Positions 1-6,046 of a DNA stretch of 12,766 nucleotides are shown in pieces. The notes beneath the pieces were generated by a model. That model was not told the DNA's origin, did no database searches, and was given only the letters and a program-made list of their open reading frames with translations. How positions within the stretch are numbered: the first letter of the stretch is position 1; every line of letters starts with the position of its first letter. The DNA comes from JBAXBF01 sp034429745. Lineage in GTDB: Bacteria > Chloroflexota > Anaerolineae > Anaerolineales > DRKV01. The stretch is taken from assembly GCA_034429745.1 (NCBI GenBank), contig DAOUFY010000026.1, positions 1 to 12,766 on the forward strand. Direction: 5' to 3'. Made by a program: the position numbers and the translations under genes.

Positions 1-231
1 TTGTCTTTCCAACACACCATAAATACGACGCGCTTTTTGTTTTGCTCTCAGCTGACGCGCATAATCCGATTCTCGTCGGTGACGGAACTGTTCACTCCTA
101 CCGTGTACACCGGGTGCATATTCTCTGCGAGAAAAAGAACACTTATCTGTAAGACAACGTTCACCTTTTAAGAATAACTTTTCACCTTCCCGGCGACAAA
201 GTTTACATACCGGGTCTGAATATTTTGCCAT
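1..231 (-). CDS. rpsD: 30S ribosomal protein S4 (uS4), N-terminal part, cut by window edge
   Basis: Seventy-seven codons from an ATG at 229-231 run off the left edge without a stop. S4 is a primary 16S rRNA binder that nucleates assembly of the 30S body, and in several bacteria it represses its own operon. Visible are the start MAKYSDPVCKLC and a complete zinc-knuckle pattern, C9-x2-C12-x13-C26-x4-C31, followed by the conserved 'APGVHGR' segment (about residues 39-45) and a basic 'ESDYARQLRAKQKARRIYG' stretch that leads into the S4 core. The C-terminal RNA-binding S4 domain lies outside the window. A Shine-Dalgarno AGGAG at 241-245, 9 nt upstream of the ATG, supports this start. It lies 36 nt after rpsK and is the last gene seen of the rpmJ-rpsM-rpsK-rpsD group; rpoA and rplQ would be expected further left, which is inference. 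Confidence 0.97.
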   Translation of the reverse strand, partial: MAKYSDPVCKLCRREGEKLFLKGERCLTDKCSFSRREYAPGVHGRSEQFRHRRESDYARQLRAKQKARRIYGVLERQ

Positions 232-267
232 ACACACTATCTCCTATTCCAATAAAAATTCCCAACT

Positions 268-669
268 TTATACACGTCGTCTTTTCGGAGGCCGGCACCC
301 ATTATGGGGGACAGGAGTAATATCCATAATTGCCGTTACTCGAACTCCCGAAGCCTGTACTGCTCTTATTGCAGCTTCGCGTCCCGGGCCGGGACCTTTT
401 ACTATAAGTTCTGCGTCCTGCATGCCTAATGCCATAGCCTGTTTGACTGCATTTTCCGCAGCCATTCTTGCTGAAAAGGGCGTGCTTTTCCGCGAACCTT
501 TGAAACCTGCAGAGCCTGAACTAGCCCAACATACAGTGTTGCCCTGCATATCGGTAACGGTAACGATGGTATTGTTAAAGCTGGCATACACATGAATTTG
601 TCCAGCTGATAAGGTGCGTTTAGTTTTCTTTGCACCGCTTTTTTTAGAAGTTTGTCCTTTTTTTGCCAT
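268..669 (-). CDS. rpsK: 30S ribosomal protein S11 (uS11)
   Basis: Complete 133-residue S11, a 30S platform protein that lines the mRNA exit region and contacts 16S rRNA near the E site. A lysine-rich N-terminal tail (about residues 1-20) precedes the core. Conserved family blocks are FNNT (31-34), GFKGSRKSTPFSA (55-67), GPGPGRE (92-98) and the invariant C-terminal PHNGCRPPKRRRV (121-133). Length is normal for bacterial S11. The ATG is preceded by a strong GGGAGGTT site (672-679) a few bases upstream. The gap from the rpsM stop is 15 nt, so translation is probably coupled to rpsM. Nothing looks truncated or displaced. Confidence 0.98.
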   Translation of the reverse strand: MAKKGQTSKKSGAKKTKRTLSAGQIHVYASFNNTIVTVTDMQGNTVCWASSGSAGFKGSRKSTPFSARMAAENAVKQAMALGMQDAELIVKGPGPGREAAIRAVQASGVRVTAIMDITPVPHNGCRPPKRRRV

Positions 670-684
670 TTAACCTCCCTTATC

Positions 685-1071
685 TTACTTCTTAGCGCCT
701 CTTCGTCTTCCTCTTCCGGCAACGGTCTTGCGAGGACCTTTACGAGTTCTTGAATTGGTTCGAGTTCTCTGACCGCGTACTGGCAAGCCACGTCTATGCC
801 TTAACCCGCGGTAACACCCAATTTCTATCAATCGTTTGATGTTCATTTGCACTTCGCGCCGAAGGTCACCTTCAATCTTGAAGTGCTGCACAATATAATC
901 GCGTAATTGGTTTACCTGCGCGTCCGTTAGATCTTTCACCCTTATATCAGGGTTAATATTCGTCGCAGCTAACACCTGCCGTGCCCGCGGCAAACCAATC
1001 CCGTAGATATACGTCAATCCTATTTCTACACGTTTATTTCGCGGTAGGTCAACACCTTCAATACGAGCCAT
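685..1071 (-). CDS. rpsM: 30S ribosomal protein S13 (uS13)
   Basis: Complete 128-residue S13, a 30S head protein that contacts P-site tRNA through its C-terminal tail and forms intersubunit bridges with 23S rRNA and L5. The start MARIEGVDLPRNKRVEIGL is typical. The helix-two-turn-helix contains YIYGIG (21-26), and the RNA-binding signature GCYRGLRHRRGLPVRGQRT occupies residues 85-103. The C-terminus is a basic tail ending GRRRGAKK. Only 6 nt separate it from the rpmJ stop, and its GGGG-containing ribosome-binding site lies in the last codons of rpmJ. In E. coli the rpsM leader is the S4 repressor target. Here the leader space is only the rpmJ coding region, so the same arrangement cannot exist directly in front of rpsM. 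Confidence 0.98.
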   Translation of the reverse strand: MARIEGVDLPRNKRVEIGLTYIYGIGLPRARQVLAATNINPDIRVKDLTDAQVNQLRDYIVQHFKIEGDLRREVQMNIKRLIEIGCYRGLRHRRGLPVRGQRTRTNSRTRKGPRKTVAGRGRRRGAKK

Positions 1072-1077
1072 ATCTTT

Positions 1078-1191
1078 TTACCCCTGCCTCTGTTTATGTT
1101 TTGGGTTTTCACAAATGACATACAAGCGTCCTTTTCGGAGCACGTATTTACATTTGGCACAACGCTTGCGAATAGATGTTGTTACTTTCAT
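1078..1191 (-). CDS. rpmJ: 50S ribosomal protein L36 (bL36), zinc-binding form
   Basis: A 37-codon gene. The product begins MKVTTSIRKRCAKCK and ends VICENPKHKQRQG, matching L36 throughout. The zinc site is complete: C11-x2-C14-x12-C27-x4-H32. L36 is a small 50S protein bound to 23S rRNA that helps order the region near the base of the L7/L12 stalk. ATG is at 1189-1191 with GAGG (1198-1201) 6 nt upstream; stop is TAA at 1078-1080. It is the first gene after a consensus promoter in the secY-rpmJ spacer. The usual neighbour infA (IF-1) is not here. Confidence 0.97.
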   Translation of the reverse strand: MKVTTSIRKRCAKCKYVLRKGRLYVICENPKHKQRQG

Positions 1192-1197
1192 AATTTA

Positions 1198-1201
1198 CCT
1201 C
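1198..1201 (-). promoter_or_regulatory. Ribosome-binding site of rpmJ
   Basis: GAGG on the minus strand, within AGAGGT, 6 nt before the rpmJ ATG. It confirms the start of this 37-codon gene. Confidence 0.8.
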
Positions 1202-1205
1202 TTTT

Positions 1206-1220
1206 CTCATAATCAATGAG
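1206..1220 (-). promoter_or_regulatory. Small hairpin in the rpmJ 5' leader
   Basis: Perfect 5-bp inverted repeat, CTCAT-TGATT-ATGAG on the minus strand, between the predicted transcription start and the rpmJ ribosome-binding site. It could be an mRNA hairpin near the initiation region or a short operator. It is AT-leaning and may be chance, and nothing links it to a specific regulator. Confidence 0.3.
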
Positions 1221-1231
1221 CCAAAGTTTGA

Positions 1232-1260
1232 ATTATATCCTATTTTTTCTTTTATGTCAA
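1232..1260 (-). promoter_or_regulatory. Consensus sigma-70-type promoter for rpmJ-rpsM-rpsK-rpsD
   Basis: On the minus strand TTGACA (-35, plus-strand 1255-1260) is followed by exactly 17 nt (1238-1254) and TATAAT (-10, 1232-1237). Both hexamers match the housekeeping consensus at 12 of 12 positions with optimal spacing. The -35 box starts only 3 nt after the secY stop. Transcription would start near 1224-1227, giving a leader of roughly 35 nt before rpmJ. It faces the alpha-operon genes, so these can be transcribed independently of the S10-spc genes. Activity is inferred from sequence. Confidence 0.9.
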
Positions 1261-1263
1261 TTT

Positions 1264-2601
1264 CTACCTTACTAATAATTTTTCTTCATAACCATGCTGT
1301 TTCAATTCCGCCTCAATCAGGAAGAAAGTATCTCTTACGACACCTACAACGATGAGCAAACCAGCAGAAGAAACTAACAACAAACCAGTGTTTTGCCCTA
1401 AAGGAAGAATTAAGCCGGTAAACCAAGGCAGTATGGCAACAATGCCTAAGAATATAGCACCAGGTAAGGTGATTCTTCTTAATACTTTGGTTAGATACCG
1501 CTGAGTTGGCGCTCCACGGCTTACACCTGGTATTTGAGCCCCAATTCGTTTAAGATTTTCACCGTAATTCTGTTGTGAAAACAATACATCTGTATAGAAA
1601 AAGGTGAAAATTACTACCATTAAGAAATACATAATCCAATACACGTTGCTGCCACCGCCAAACATATTTTGTATGCTCTGCGCAAAATTTGCTACTGCAG
1701 TATTGCTTGAATTCACAAAATAACTCGCGACAATAGCCGGAAAAGTTAATATGGATTGGGCAAAAATAAGCGGGATCATTCCTGCTAAATTTACCTTCAA
1801 TGGTAAAGTTCCTTTTACAGGCATAGACATGCGGTTTCCAATTCGACGCCCAGGATACATAACTGGCACATTACGCTGTCCTTGTTGCACAAAGACAATA
1901 GCAAAAATCGTCAGCAAGGTTATTATTCCCATAAAGAATAAGAGCGGCAAACGATTGGCTTGATCGGAAAGCAATCTCGCTATGTTTGCTGGCACTCTAG
2001 AAACAATTCCCGACATAATAATTAGAGAAATTCCTTGATTGCGTATGCCAAATTCTGAAATGAGATTTCCCAGCCAAATGGCAAACATCGTGCCCGCTGT
2101 CATGCTCATCACCAAAGCAGCTGAGGATAGAAATTGCCCCGGCCCCCATCCAAAATTATGGATAATTGACCCACCTGACATGGAAGAAAAAATATTAATC
2201 TGTCCAATGGCTTGCAGCGCAGACATCGGTACAGCTAGATAGTATGTCCAACGTTCCATCCATTTTTGACCCTCACGCGGGTCTTCCTGCATCTTTTTCT
2301 GCAAAGATGGAATAATGGGGACAAGAAGCTGTAAGATAATTTGTGCAGTAATATAGGGGTACACTCCCATTGCCAAAACACTGAAATTTGATACAGTACC
2401 CCCGGAAAGCAAATCTAAAAGGCTAACCAAGGTTCCTGCTGCGCCGCCTCCACGCAAAATGTCTGCAATAGCTGCTCGATCTACTCCTGGTACAGGCACA
2501 TGTGCTGCAAAACGATACACAACCAATAAGGCAAGGGTTATCAGCAGCTTTCGCCGAATATCGTGTGCCGACCATAAATAACGCCAAGCTGAACGCTTCA
2601 T
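1264..2601 (-). CDS. secY: Preprotein translocase channel subunit SecY
   Basis: Complete 445-residue integral membrane protein, the pore of the SecYEG translocon that exports or inserts proteins at the cytoplasmic membrane with SecA or the ribosome. About ten hydrophobic segments are visible, the first near residues 18-34. The two family signatures are present: LSGGTVSNFSVLAMGVYPYI (65-84, plug and TM2 region) and WLGNLISEFGIRNQGISLII (176-195). The cytoplasmic C5 loop (about 348-370) reads NLKRIGAQIPGVSRGAPTQ; the arginine is one position later than in the E. coli 'PGIRPG' form. Start ATG has AAAAGGAGC (2611-2619) 9 nt upstream. It follows rplO by 37 nt, the usual end of the spc operon. adk and map, common downstream partners, are missing, and only 72 nt separate it from rpmJ. 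Confidence 0.98.
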   Translation of the reverse strand: MKRSAWRYLWSAHDIRRKLLITLALLVVYRFAAHVPVPGVDRAAIADILRGGGAAGTLVSLLDLLSGGTVSNFSVLAMGVYPYITAQIILQLLVPIIPSLQKKMQEDPREGQKWMERWTYYLAVPMSALQAIGQINIFSSMSGGSIIHNFGWGPGQFLSSAALVMSMTAGTMFAIWLGNLISEFGIRNQGISLIIMSGIVSRVPANIARLLSDQANRLPLLFFMGIITLLTIFAIVFVQQGQRNVPVMYPGRRIGNRMSMPVKGTLPLKVNLAGMIPLIFAQSILTFPAIVASYFVNSSNTAVANFAQSIQNMFGGGSNVYWIMYFLMVVIFTFFYTDVLFSQQNYGENLKRIGAQIPGVSRGAPTQRYLTKVLRRITLPGAIFLGIVAILPWFTGLILPLGQNTGLLLVSSAGLLIVVGVVRDTFFLIEAELKQHGYEEKLLVR

Positions 2602-2638
2602 AAGGTATTAGCTCCTTTTCCCTACGGATGCACTTCTC

Positions 2639-3088
2639 TTAATAAGGCAGCAGTTCAACACTTCCACCAGCTGCTTCTATTTTTTGTTTTGCTTGCTTAC
2701 TAATCCGATGTACCTTTACCTTGAGGGCATGGTTTATTTCACCATTGCCTAAAATAACGATCGGATTTCTAGCATCGCGAAGCAACCGATTACTCTCAAG
2801 CACTTCGGGAGTAATCTCACTTCCGGCTTCAAATGCAGCCAAGGTTTCAATTTTAACCTCGTTCCATTCGGTCTTATTTATCGGATGGAAACCTCGTTTA
2901 AAGGGCAAACGTCTAAAGAAAGGCAAATTGCCACCCTGATGATACAAACGCGTTCCACCTCCAGAGCGAGAACCTTGACCTTTAGTTCCCCGCCCTGCTG
3001 TTTTACCTTGACCAGCGGAAATACCTCGTCCAACTCTTTTACGTGCTTTTTTTGCACCTTCTGCGGGTTGTAAATCGTGAATCTTCAT
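2639..3088 (-). CDS. rplO: 50S ribosomal protein L15 (uL15)
   Basis: Complete 149-residue L15, a late-assembling 50S protein with a long glycine- and arginine-rich N-terminal extension buried in 23S rRNA. Visible are KRVGRGISAGQGKTAGRGTK (about 17-36), the glycine run and LPFFRRLPFKRGF (55-67). The C-terminal half, with the 'KVKVHRISKQAKQKIEAAGG' region, forms the globular domain and is typical of the family. It starts 5 nt after rpmD, with its GGGGAAG-like ribosome-binding site lying in the end of rpmD. rplO preceding secY is the near-universal order. Confidence 0.98.
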   Translation of the reverse strand: MKIHDLQPAEGAKKARKRVGRGISAGQGKTAGRGTKGQGSRSGGGTRLYHQGGNLPFFRRLPFKRGFHPINKTEWNEVKIETLAAFEAGSEITPEVLESNRLLRDARNPIVILGNGEINHALKVKVHRISKQAKQKIEAAGGSVELLPY

Positions 3089-3093
3089 TTGTT

Positions 3094-3288
3094 TTACTTC
3101 CCCATTTCCACTCGAACTAAGTGATTTACTTTTGCCAGCATGCCACGCAGCACAGCTGTATCTTCATGTTGCACCGTTTGATTCATGCGCTTCAATCCCA
3201 ATGCTCTAATGGTAGCTTTATGCCGTTTAGAATAGCCTATGGGACTTTTCACCAAAGTAATCGAAACTACTTTTGCTTTTTTATCCAT
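3094..3288 (-). CDS. rpmD: 50S ribosomal protein L30 (uL30)
   Basis: A 64-residue L30, beginning MDKKAKVVSITLVKSPIG, with the family blocks KRHKATIRALGLKRMNQTV (about 21-39) and HEDTAVLRGMLAKVNHLVRV (41-60). L30 is a small 50S protein that contacts 23S rRNA near 5S rRNA. A longer frame could begin at an ATG at 3319-3321, giving 75 residues, but the internal ATG at 3286-3288 fits the usual length of about 60 and has a perfect AGGAGG 7 nt upstream. The start overlaps the rpsE stop by 8 nt, indicating translational coupling. Confidence 0.95.
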   Translation of the reverse strand: MDKKAKVVSITLVKSPIGYSKRHKATIRALGLKRMNQTVQHEDTAVLRGMLAKVNHLVRVEMGK

Positions 3289-3814
3289 GCTTCTTCCTCC
3301 TATCCCAGAAAGGTGTAACATCTTCGATAGGCTTGCCGCGGCGGGCTGCTTCTCCTTCAGGAGATTTCAATTGATCCAATGCTTCTACCGTAGCATACAC
3401 TACATTCAATAAATTGCTGCCACCGAGTGACTTGGTTAGAATATCAGAAACACCTGCAGCTTCAACCACAGCTCGAACTCCCCCACCGGCAATAACCCCA
3501 GTACCGGGAGAGGCGGGCTTTAACAATACCACTGAGCCACCAACCTTCGCTGTAACCTCATGTGGGATGGTTGTACCATACAGATTGACTTTTCGCATAT
3601 TGCGGCGTGCATTTTCAGATGCTTTACGCATGGCATCCGGCACCGCATTAGCCTTTCCTACTCCTACCCCCACACTACCGTGATTGTCTCCCACCACGAC
3701 GGTAACTCGAAAGGAAAAGCGCCGCCCACCTTTGACTACTTTTGCCACCCGGTCAATACCAATGACACGCTCATCAAATTCACGTTCTTCAAATTCAGGA
3801 CTTCCAAAATTCAT
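3281..3814 (-). CDS. rpsE: 30S ribosomal protein S5 (uS5)
   Basis: Complete 177-residue S5, a 30S body protein at the mRNA entry channel, important for decoding fidelity and mRNA unwinding and a partner of S4 and S8. The N-terminal double-stranded-RNA-binding-like domain (about 13-77) contains DRVAKVVKGGRRFSF, the loop where spectinomycin-resistance changes occur in other bacteria; it looks wild-type. The C-terminal domain has PHEVTAKVGG (84-93) and PASPGTGVIAGGGVRAV (100-116). Start ATG at 3812-3814 is preceded by GAGGAGC. It lies 33 nt after rplR and overlaps rpmD by 8 nt. Confidence 0.98.
   Translation of the reverse strand: MNFGSPEFEEREFDERVIGIDRVAKVVKGGRRFSFRVTVVVGDNHGSVGVGVGKANAVPDAMRKASENARRNMRKVNLYGTTIPHEVTAKVGGSVVLLKPASPGTGVIAGGGVRAVVEAAGVSDILTKSLGGSNLLNVVYATVEALDQLKSPEGEAARRGKPIEDVTPFWDRRKKHG
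3296..3301 (-). promoter_or_regulatory. Ribosome-binding site that fixes the rpmD start
   Basis: AGGAGG on the minus strand, 7 nt before the ATG at 3288 and inside the 3' end of rpsE. It favours the 64-residue L30 over the longer reading starting at 3321. Confidence 0.9.
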
Positions 3815-3847
3815 TGTCTTTGCTCCTCATTTTACCTTTTGGTAGCA

Positions 3848-4216
3848 CTAAAAATGCAAACCGCCTTCACGCGCTCCATCCGCCAGCGCTTTTACTCGCC
3901 CAATAAACATAAAGCCACCGCGATCGAATACGACCTTCTCAATACCTTTTTCTTTCGCTCTTTCTGCAACTTTCAGCCCGACTAAACGAGCTTGCTGGGT
4001 TTTTGTCAACCCTTTCATCTGCTGGCGTAATTCGCTATCTATTGTAGAAGCTGACACTAATGTATGTCCTTCTTCATCATTTATGATTTGGGCATAAATT
4101 CCTGTTAAACTCTTATAAACACTTAACCGCGGGCGTGATGAAACGCCTTTGACACGTTTTCTTACCCGTTCGTGCCTTAATTTCCGTGTGAATAAGCGAC
4201 TTTTTTGATTTGCCAT
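3848..4216 (-). CDS. rplR: 50S ribosomal protein L18 (uL18)
   Basis: Complete 122-residue L18, which binds 5S rRNA and, with L5, docks it into the 50S central protuberance. The basic N-terminus (RLFTRKLRHERVRKRVKG) leads to RPRLSVYKS (28-36), and the highly conserved C-terminal block FDRGGFMFIGRVKALADGA runs from residue 97 and ends EGGLHF at 122. Length matches the family. It begins with ATG after an AAGG-rich stretch, 35 nt from the rplF stop, and is followed after 33 nt by rpsE, as in most bacterial spc operons. Confidence 0.98.
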   Translation of the reverse strand: MANQKSRLFTRKLRHERVRKRVKGVSSRPRLSVYKSLTGIYAQIINDEEGHTLVSASTIDSELRQQMKGLTKTQQARLVGLKVAERAKEKGIEKVVFDRGGFMFIGRVKALADGAREGGLHF

Positions 4217-4251
4217 TTTCCTTCACCTTTCCTATTCAGGCGATAAGCAGG

Positions 4252-4800
4252 CTACTTGCTTGCCTTACCTGCTTTACCAGCTTTGCGTCTAATTCTTTCT
4301 TCAAGATATTTTATTCCTTTACCTTTATATGGTTCAGGTGGTCTTACTTTGCGGATATTTGCAGCCACTTGTCCGACAAGCTGCTTATCATATCCTGACA
4401 CTTTAATTTGACGTGTCTTTTGATCAACATCAAAGCTAATCCCAGCTGGTGGTTCTATGACAACCGGATGTGAATACCCTACATACAGAACCAAATTTGC
4501 TCCTTCCATTTCCGCGCGGTAGCCTACACCGTTTACCTCTAAAATCCGTTCAAACCCACTGCTTACCCCAACCACCATATTATTGATTAAGGCACGCGTC
4601 ATGCCATGTAAAGCACGGATAGCAGGTTCATCTGAAGGACGGTGAACAGTTATGACACCATCTTCTTTCCTTATTTCAATTGCTGCAGGAAATGTATGTT
4701 CCAGCTCACCTTTAGGACCCTTTACTTTTACGTAAGTGCCATCCACGCTTACTTCTACCCCAGCTGGAATTGTTACTGGTGCTCGTCCAATTCTTGACAC
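4252..4800 (-). CDS. rplF: 50S ribosomal protein L6 (uL6), GTG start
   Basis: Complete 182-residue L6, built of two similar alpha/beta domains and located near the sarcin-ricin loop and factor-binding site of the 50S subunit. The N-terminus MSRIGRAPVTIPAGVEV is standard. SGFERILEVNGVGYRAEMEG (81-100) marks the domain junction, and PPEPYKGKGIKY (154-165) is the family signature. The C-terminus ends in a short lysine-rich repeat, GKAGKASK. The start codon is GTG at 4798-4800, supported by GGGAGG (4806-4811) 5 nt upstream. The 48-nt gap from rpsH can form two competing hairpins. Confidence 0.98.
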   Translation of the reverse strand: MSRIGRAPVTIPAGVEVSVDGTYVKVKGPKGELEHTFPAAIEIRKEDGVITVHRPSDEPAIRALHGMTRALINNMVVGVSSGFERILEVNGVGYRAEMEGANLVLYVGYSHPVVIEPPAGISFDVDQKTRQIKVSGYDKQLVGQVAANIRKVRPPEPYKGKGIKYLEERIRRKAGKAGKASK

Positions 4801-4820
4801 ACTTACCTCCCATTATCCTT

Positions 4821-4850
4821 TGTTGGCAACCAACACATAAGCTGTTGATT
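4821..4850 (-). promoter_or_regulatory. Competing hairpins in the rpsH-rplF gap
   Basis: On the minus strand AATCAACA (4850 to 4843) can pair with TGTTGGTT (4835 to 4828), an 8-bp stem with one U-G pair and a 7-nt loop. The right arm can instead pair downstream: TGTTGG (4835 to 4830) with CCAACA (4826 to 4821), a 6-bp stem with a 3-nt loop. The two folds exclude each other because they share 4830-4835. They sit just after the rpsH stop and upstream of the rplF ribosome-binding site. There is no following T-run, so this is not an intrinsic terminator. Function is unknown. Confidence 0.4.
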
Positions 4851-5262
4851 ACCAAACATTACATAATATCTCTCCTCCAACCCCAAGCTGCCGGGCTCTT
4901 TGCCCCGTCATTACACCTTTTGGAGTGGATATAATAGATATTCCCATTCCAGAAAGCACCCAAGGAATATCTTTTTTCCGAGAATATACGCGGCGACCAG
5001 GGCGGCTTACCCGCTTTAGATTGGTGATTACCGACCTGCGTTCTCTGCGCTCTCCTACATACTTCAGCTCTATGATAAGTTCCTTATGCGCAGGAGTCTT
5101 CCCTTCAACGATTTTATAATCACTTATGTAGCCTTCTTCCTTTAAGATTTGGGCTATGGATGCCTTCATTTTTGAATTGGGCATTTTCACTTCTGTATGC
5201 CCTGCCATAATCGCATTTCTTATTCGCGCTAACATATCAGCAATAGGATCAGCAACACTCAT
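4849..5262 (-). CDS. rpsH: 30S ribosomal protein S8 (uS8)
   Basis: Complete 137-residue S8, a primary 16S rRNA binder in the 30S central domain and, in E. coli, the autogenous repressor of the spc operon. It begins MSVADPIADMLARIRNA, has RVSRPGRRVY (84-93) and ends with the conserved STPKGVMTG (112-120) and GGEILCNVW (129-137). Slightly longer than the E. coli protein, within the normal range. ATG has a good GGAGG site in the 18-nt gap after rpsN. I could not find an obvious S8-binding mimic around rplX-rplE, where E. coli has one. Confidence 0.98.
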   Translation of the reverse strand: MSVADPIADMLARIRNAIMAGHTEVKMPNSKMKASIAQILKEEGYISDYKIVEGKTPAHKELIIELKYVGERRERRSVITNLKRVSRPGRRVYSRKKDIPWVLSGMGISIISTPKGVMTGQRARQLGVGGEILCNVW

Positions 5263-5280
5263 ACTAGCATCCTCCAGCTC

Positions 5281-5463
5281 TTACCAAGAAGATTTTGCTA
5301 CGCCAGGAATTTTTCCTTCCAGCGCCATTTCTCTAAAACAAATTCTGCATAAACCAAACCGTCGCAGATATCCGCGTGGCCGGCCGCAAATTTTGCACCG
5401 ATTGCGTACCTGATTAGGGTACTTTCTTCTCATTTCTCTGTAAACCATACATTTTTTTGACAT
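5281..5463 (-). CDS. rpsN: 30S ribosomal protein S14 (uS14), zinc-binding short form
   Basis: Complete 60-residue S14 of the short, type-Z class, in the 30S head near the tRNA sites. The zinc ligands are present: C23-x2-C26-x12-C39-x2-C42, within RCKICGRPRGYLRRFGLCRI. The C-terminus is the conserved GKIPGVAKSSW. The longer zinc-free S14 found in gammaproteobacteria would be about 100 residues, so this form argues against that group despite the E. coli-like secY-rpmJ order. It starts 4 nt after rplE, with an AAGGAAGG ribosome-binding site lying in the rplE 3' end. Confidence 0.98.
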   Translation of the reverse strand: MSKKCMVYREMRRKYPNQVRNRCKICGRPRGYLRRFGLCRICFREMALEGKIPGVAKSSW

Positions 5464-5467
5464 AGAT

Positions 5468-6013
5468 TTATCCTTCCTTCTTGAAAGGCATACCTAACAA
5501 TTTTAATAATTGTCTCCCTGCATCATCGGTTCTTGCTGTTGTTACAATGGTAACTTCTAAACCGCGCAATTTATCAATCTGATCATAATCAATTTCAGGG
5601 AAAACCAATTGTTCGCGCATACCTAAGGTGTAATTGCCGCGCCCATCAAAAGCGTCTGGGTTTACCCCTCTAAAATCGCGAGTTCGCGGTAAAGCTATAT
5701 TCATTAACCGATCAAGAAAATCCCACATTCGATTGCCGCGCAATGTAACCTTTACACCAATTGCGCGACCCTCGCGCAGCTTAAAATTTGCAACGGATTT
5801 GCGAGCTTTGGTTACAATCACTTTTTGCCCAGTGATTTTTGTAAGATCTGCTACGGCCGCGTCCAATGCCTTTGCATTGTCAATAGCTTCACCCACACCA
5901 ATATTCACGACGACCTTTTTTATGCGCGGTACTTCCATTACATTTTTTAGGTCGAGCGTTTTCATGAGTGCCGGAACAACTTCTTTTTGATAACGTTCTT
6001 TTAGCAAATTCAT
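5468..6013 (-). CDS. rplE: 50S ribosomal protein L5 (uL5)
   Basis: Complete 181-residue L5, a 5S rRNA-binding protein of the central protuberance that forms an intersubunit bridge with S13 and touches P-site tRNA. Blocks seen are the N-terminal RYQKEVVPALM, PRIKKVVVNIGVGEA (29-43), TKARKSVANFKLREG (68-82), ALPRTRDFRG (107-116) and GNYTLGMREQLVFPEI (126-141). Length is typical. ATG at 6011-6013 has AAGGAG about 10 nt upstream. It follows rplX by 33 nt and precedes rpsN by 4 nt. Confidence 0.98.
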   Translation of the reverse strand: MNLLKERYQKEVVPALMKTLDLKNVMEVPRIKKVVVNIGVGEAIDNAKALDAAVADLTKITGQKVIVTKARKSVANFKLREGRAIGVKVTLRGNRMWDFLDRLMNIALPRTRDFRGVNPDAFDGRGNYTLGMREQLVFPEIDYDQIDKLRGLEVTIVTTARTDDAGRQLLKLLGMPFKKEG

Positions 6014-6046
6014 ATTTGACGTACTCCTTCGGGTCTATTATTTTCC

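Noticed and set aside
426..791. A 121-codon minus-strand open frame across the rpsK-rpsM junction
   Set aside because: It overlaps two certain ribosomal genes in another frame, resembles no family, and has no own ribosome-binding site.
3289..3321. N-terminal extension of L30 from an upstream ATG
   Set aside because: It makes L30 longer than the family norm and the true ATG at 3288 has a perfect AGGAGG 7 nt upstream.
3560..3985. A 141-codon plus-strand open frame opposite rpsE and rplR
   Set aside because: Antisense shadow; no conserved motif and no initiation signal.
6014..6046. S8-binding repressor site in the rplX-rplE gap, as in E. coli
   Set aside because: The 33-nt gap offers only a 4-bp GGGT/ACCC pairing with a long loop and no recognisable S8 target features.
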